Assembly: GCA_017437345.1 (NCBI GenBank)
Contig: JAFSBJ010000234.1
Location: 1 to 55,073, forward strand
Source of the DNA: Clostridia bacterium
GTDB lineage: Bacteria > Bacillota_A > Clostridia > UMGS1810
Length of the DNA stretch: 55,073 nucleotides
Reading direction: 5' to 3'
Below, piece after piece: positions 51,568 through 55,073 of this stretch (position 1 is its first letter; each line of letters begins with the position of its first letter). Made by a program: the position numbers and the translations under genes. Under the pieces are notes generated by a model, which saw only the letters and a program-made list of their open reading frames with translations, searched no databases and was not told the DNA's origin.

Positions 51568-54500
51568 ATGACAAACTTTGATTTCTTAAAATCTGACCCG
51601 CAATTTGCTACATTTTCCGATGTGGCTATTAGTGCTGAAAAGATTTTAAATATTGATATGGCTGCATCGGTACTTAACTGTCGCAGAGCCATGGAGTTTG
51701 CAGTAAAATGGATGTATTCCGTTGATAAGGACTTACATATGCCTTATGATACAACTCTTGTTGCTTTGATGGGTAGCGAAGAGTTTCGTGATGTTGTAGG
51801 GGCGGATATATACAGAAGAATGGATTTTATCCGCAAAGCCGGCAATATAGCAGCTCATGGCGGAAAGAAAATATCTATGGAGCAAGCAAAGCTTTGCCTT
51901 GAAAACCTTTATTATTTCCTTGACTATGTTGCATATTGCTATGGCAAGGATTATAACGAGGGTCAATTTGATGCAAGTCTTTTAGAGCTTACTACAGAAG
52001 AAGCACTGTCATTTGTTACCGAAAAGACGGTTGACCTTGAAAGCCTTATGGCAGAAAACAAGGCATTAAAGGATGAACTTACAGCACGCCGAACTGAACA
52101 GCAGCAGACTTATGTTCCGAAACCTCTGGATTTATCTGAATATAAGACGAGAAAAATCTACATAGATACCATGCTTCAAGAGGCAGGCTGGATAGAAAAT
52201 AAAAACTGGAAAAATGAAGTTGAACTCCCAGGTATGCCCAACAAATCGGAGGTTGGCTTTGCAGACTATGTATTATATGATGATACTTTAAAGCCGTTGG
52301 CGGTTGTCGAAGCAAAACGCACCTGTAAAGATGTTGCAGTAGGCAGACAACAGGCAAAACTCTATGCCGATATATTAGAAAAGCAGTATGGCAGACGCCC
52401 TGCTATATTCCTCACAAACGGTTTTGAAACAAGAATTGATGATGGTCAATATCCCGAAAGAAAGGTTGCAACCATTTATTCAAAGCGTGATCTGGAAAAA
52501 ATGTTTAACCTTCGCAGAATGAGGACAAGCCTTAAAAATGTGATGGTTGATAAAAATATTGCAGGTCGTTATTATCAGGAGGGTGCAATTAAAGCTGTTT
52601 GTGATGCTTTGGATGCCAAAAATAGAAGAAAAGCACTTCTTGTTATGGCAACTGGTTCAGGTAAAACAAGAACTGTAATTGCACTTTGCAAAGCACTTTT
52701 AGATCACGGTTGGGTTAAAAATATCCTATTTTTAGCAGACAGAACATCCCTTGTAACACAGGCAAAGCGTGCCTTTGTGAACTTGCTACCTGATTTGTCT
52801 GTTACAAACCTATGTGAAGAAAAAGATAACTTTGCAGCTCATTGTGTATTTTCAACCTATCAGACTATGTATAACTGTATAGACGAAATAAAAGACGATG
52901 AAGGAAAGCTTTTCACAAGTGGCCACTTCGACCTTTTAATCTGTGACGAAGCGCACCGTTCAATTTATAATAAATACAGAGACATTTTTAACTATTTTGA
53001 TGCTCCTCTTGTTGGTCTTACCGCAACACCAAAAGATGAGATTGACAAAAATACCTATGAGATCTTTGAACTTGAAAGCGGTGTGCCTACTTACGGCTAT
53101 GAGCTTGCTCAAGCGGTTAAAGATGGGTATTTGGTTGACTATATGTCGGTAGAATCTAGGGTTAAGTTTATTGAGCAAGGAATTTCATACGAAGAGTTAA
53201 CCGATGAAGAAAAAGAAGAATATGAAAATCTGTTTGAGGACGAAGATGGAGAAATTCCTGAAAGAATTAGCTCCTCTGCTTTGAATGAATGGATTTTTAA
53301 CCGTGATACTATCCGTCAGGTGCTTAATGTTCTCATGACAGACGGAATTAAAATTGAATACGGTGAAAAACTTGGAAAGACAATTATATTTGCCAAAAAT
53401 CACCTTCATGCTGAAAAGATACTTGAGGTTTTCAATTCTGAATACCCACACTTAAACGGTTTTGCGAAGGTGATTGACAACAAAATCAATTATGCACAGA
53501 GCTTGATTGATGAATTTTCAGACCCTAAAAAGCTTCCGCAGATTGCTATTTCTGTTGACATGCTTGATACAGGTATTGACGTGCCGGAGGTTTTGAATCT
53601 TGTATTCTTTAAAAAGGTTATGAGTAAGGCAAAGTTCTGGCAAATGATAGGGCGTGGCACCCGTCTTTGCCCCGGACTGTTGGACGGAGAAGCTAAAAAT
53701 AAATTCTACATTTTTGATTTTTGTGGAAACTTTGAGTTCTTCAGAATGAACCAAGGAAAGCCTACTGCAAATCAGATGGCACTTCAAGGAGCTATATTCA
53801 ACCTGAAATCCCAGATTATATTTAAACTTCAGGATATTGCTTATCAGACAGAAGATTTAATTGCATTCCGTAAGAGCTTGGTTTCTGAAATGGTAACAAA
53901 GATTCGTGAACTTAATAAGGATAATTTTGCAGTAAAACAACACCTCAAATATGTTGAATTATATGCAAACGAAGAAAATTATGTATCACTTACATACGAG
54001 GATACACTTATCATCAAGGAGGAACTTGCGCCGCTTATAATTCCTGATGAAGATGAAGCGAGTGCTGTTCGTTTTGATGCACTTATGTATGGCATTGAAC
54101 TTGCATATCTTGCAGGGAAAGGTTATGGCAGACACAGAAGTGATTTGTTCAAAAAAGTAAGCGGCATTGCAAGTGTTGCAAACATTCCGGAGATATCAGC
54201 AAAATCTGAACTTATCAATAAAATTCTGCATACGGATTATCTTGATAATTGCGGTATCAATGAATTTGAACACATCCGTGAGTCGCTCCGTAATTTGATG
54301 AAGTACATTCCGCACAATGTATTAAGATACGACACTAATTTCGGGGATGATATTCTTTCAACAGAGTGGAAGGAATCTGAACTTGAAAGTGATGACCTTA
54401 AAAACTACAGAGCAAAAGCGGAATATTATGTAAGACAGCATCAGGATAATAGTGTAATTGCGAAGTTAAAAGGTAATGTACCGCTGACTAAGGAGGATGT

Positions 54501-54858
54501 GTCAAAACTTGAAAAGATTCTGTGGAATGAGGTTGGCACAAAAGAAGAATATACTGCTGAATACGGAGAAAAGCCACTTGGTGAATTTGTTCGCGAAATT
54601 GTAGGTCTTGATATGAATGCCGCAAAAGAAGCGTTTGCTGAATTCTTAGGCAATGCAAACTTGGATAGCAGGCAGATATACTTTGTTAATCAAATTGTTG
54701 AATACATTGTTCACAATGGAATGATGAAGGATTTATCTGTGTTGCAAGATGCGCCGTTTACAGATAAAGGCAGCGTGGTTGAAATTTTTACAGACCTTTC
54801 TGTATGGGCGGGAATCCGCAAGATTATTGAAAGCATTAATATGAATGCGGCGGCGTAA
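51568..54858 (+). CDS. hsdR: Type I restriction enzyme R subunit with DUF4145 domain
   Basis: This 1096-residue protein begins with a DUF4145 domain (about 1-130, with NCRRAMEFAVKWMY and RKAGNIAAHGG). The HSDR_N nuclease has D and E-x-K in EVGFADYVLYDD and LAVVEAKRT (about 227-250). A superfamily 2 helicase follows with Walker A MATGSGKTRT at about 360, DEAH at about 458, TATP, and IGRGTRLCPG motif VI. The C-terminal part fits the EcoEI-type R domain. With HsdM and HsdS it translocates and cuts unmethylated DNA. Confidence 0.95.
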   Translation: MTNFDFLKSDPQFATFSDVAISAEKILNIDMAASVLNCRRAMEFAVKWMYSVDKDLHMPYDTTLVALMGSEEFRDVVGADIYRRMDFIRKAGNIAAHGGKKISMEQAKLCLENLYYFLDYVAYCYGKDYNEGQFDASLLELTTEEALSFVTEKTVDLESLMAENKALKDELTARRTEQQQTYVPKPLDLSEYKTRKIYIDTMLQEAGWIENKNWKNEVELPGMPNKSEVGFADYVLYDDTLKPLAVVEAKRTCKDVAVGRQQAKLYADILEKQYGRRPAIFLTNGFETRIDDGQYPERKVATIYSKRDLEKMFNLRRMRTSLKNVMVDKNIAGRYYQEGAIKAVCDALDAKNRRKALLVMATGSGKTRTVIALCKALLDHGWVKNILFLADRTSLVTQAKRAFVNLLPDLSVTNLCEEKDNFAAHCVFSTYQTMYNCIDEIKDDEGKLFTSGHFDLLICDEAHRSIYNKYRDIFNYFDAPLVGLTATPKDEIDKNTYEIFELESGVPTYGYELAQAVKDGYLVDYMSVESRVKFIEQGISYEELTDEEKEEYENLFEDEDGEIPERISSSALNEWIFNRDTIRQVLNVLMTDGIKIEYGEKLGKTIIFAKNHLHAEKILEVFNSEYPHLNGFAKVIDNKINYAQSLIDEFSDPKKLPQIAISVDMLDTGIDVPEVLNLVFFKKVMSKAKFWQMIGRGTRLCPGLLDGEAKNKFYIFDFCGNFEFFRMNQGKPTANQMALQGAIFNLKSQIIFKLQDIAYQTEDLIAFRKSLVSEMVTKIRELNKDNFAVKQHLKYVELYANEENYVSLTYEDTLIIKEELAPLIIPDEDEASAVRFDALMYGIELAYLAGKGYGRHRSDLFKKVSGIASVANIPEISAKSELINKILHTDYLDNCGINEFEHIRESLRNLMKYIPHNVLRYDTNFGDDILSTEWKESELESDDLKNYRAKAEYYVRQHQDNSVIAKLKGNVPLTKEDVSKLEKILWNEVGTKEEYTAEYGEKPLGEFVREIVGLDMNAAKEAFAEFLGNANLDSRQIYFVNQIVEYIVHNGMMKDLSVLQDAPFTDKGSVVEIFTDLSVWAGIRKIIESINMNAAA

Positions 54859-55073
54859 TAACTTGGTTTTCTTTTACACAAAATGTGTGCTTGAAGCGAG
54901 CGTATAGCGAACGATTGAACACCGTTCAACTCGAAAAAATTACAAACAAAGTGTAAATTTTTTCGAGGATTTTAGGGGTTATAGGGGCACCCCCTGAAAC
55001 GGCGACGGTACATTTGTGTATCGAGAGCCAATGCTTGCTAATAATAAAAAATATGTATAGAATTTATTGAATA
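54859..55073. other. Inverted-repeat-rich region, possible transfer origin
   Basis: This non-coding end contains several dyads: ACACA/TGTGT at 54876-54888, TTGAAC/GTTCAA at 54915-54929 and a long AT-rich stem CTCGAAAAAATTACA with its near complement at 54930-54967. AGGGGC/CCCCT follows near 54981. Such clustering is typical of oriT regions in front of mobilisation genes of Firmicute elements, but no relaxase gene is within the window. Confidence 0.4.

Overview
The window looks like chromosomal DNA of a low-GC, endospore-forming, Gram-positive anaerobe of the Clostridia type with an S-layer. Sporulation is shown by dipicolinate synthase (dpaA/dpaB) and by spoVAC plus part of spoVAD. The S-layer is shown by three proteins with SLH repeats. 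The mix of SLH proteins with pectin/rhamnose-type glycosidases resembles plant-polysaccharide specialists such as Monoglobus, but that is an inference from gene content and no search was run. No rRNA, tRNA or CRISPR array was seen.

Region 1 (1-11160) is compact housekeeping and sporulation DNA: yqeY, rpsU (58 codons), a TepA/ClpP-like protease, metA (acetyltransferase type), a CpXC protein, dpaA-dpaB behind a sigma-K-like promoter, an SLH-anchored PstS-like protein, znuA-znuC-znuB, a HAD phosphatase, spoVAC and a 3'-truncated spoVAD. Several consensus promoters and bidirectional terminators separate these units. Homology to SpoVAD stops abruptly near 11160. No remaining spoVAD or spoVAE sequence is present in the window, so this is an insertion, deletion or rearrangement junction, or an assembly join.

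Region 2 (about 11380-46030) is a 35 kb carbohydrate-utilisation locus bounded on both sides by near-identical terminator hairpins. A YesN-type AraC response regulator and a secreted glycosidase are read rightward. A long leftward gene train starts at a consensus promoter at 41164-41192: solute-binding lipoprotein, two permeases, a kinase-less sensor, a LytS/YesM-type histidine kinase, a large secreted protein with DUF6273-like repeats, a GH106-like glycosidase, two SLH proteins, a secreted clan-A glycosidase, GH36, a GH28-like protein, HpcH/HpaI aldolase, D-2-hydroxyacid dehydrogenase, aldo/keto reductase, PTE-family lactonase, a second GH106-like enzyme and an MBL hydrolase. The likely logic is trimming of a polymer at the cell surface, import of oligosaccharides, intracellular hydrolysis by enzymes lacking signal peptides, then oxidation, lactone hydrolysis and aldol cleavage of a freed sugar. 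The first SLH protein carries an in-frame TAA, after which 58 further codons stay open.

Region 3 (46030-55073) is a defence island: two Fic proteins on opposite strands, then hsdM, hsdS, a SieB-like superinfection-exclusion membrane protein and hsdR with an N-terminal DUF4145 domain. The last 200 bases are non-coding and rich in inverted repeats, which suggests a transfer origin or element end.

The points most worth following up are the interrupted spoVAD, the interrupted SLH gene, the kinase-less sensor, the triplicated DUF6273-like surface domain with a shared C-terminal motif, and the SieB-like gene inside a type I restriction operon.
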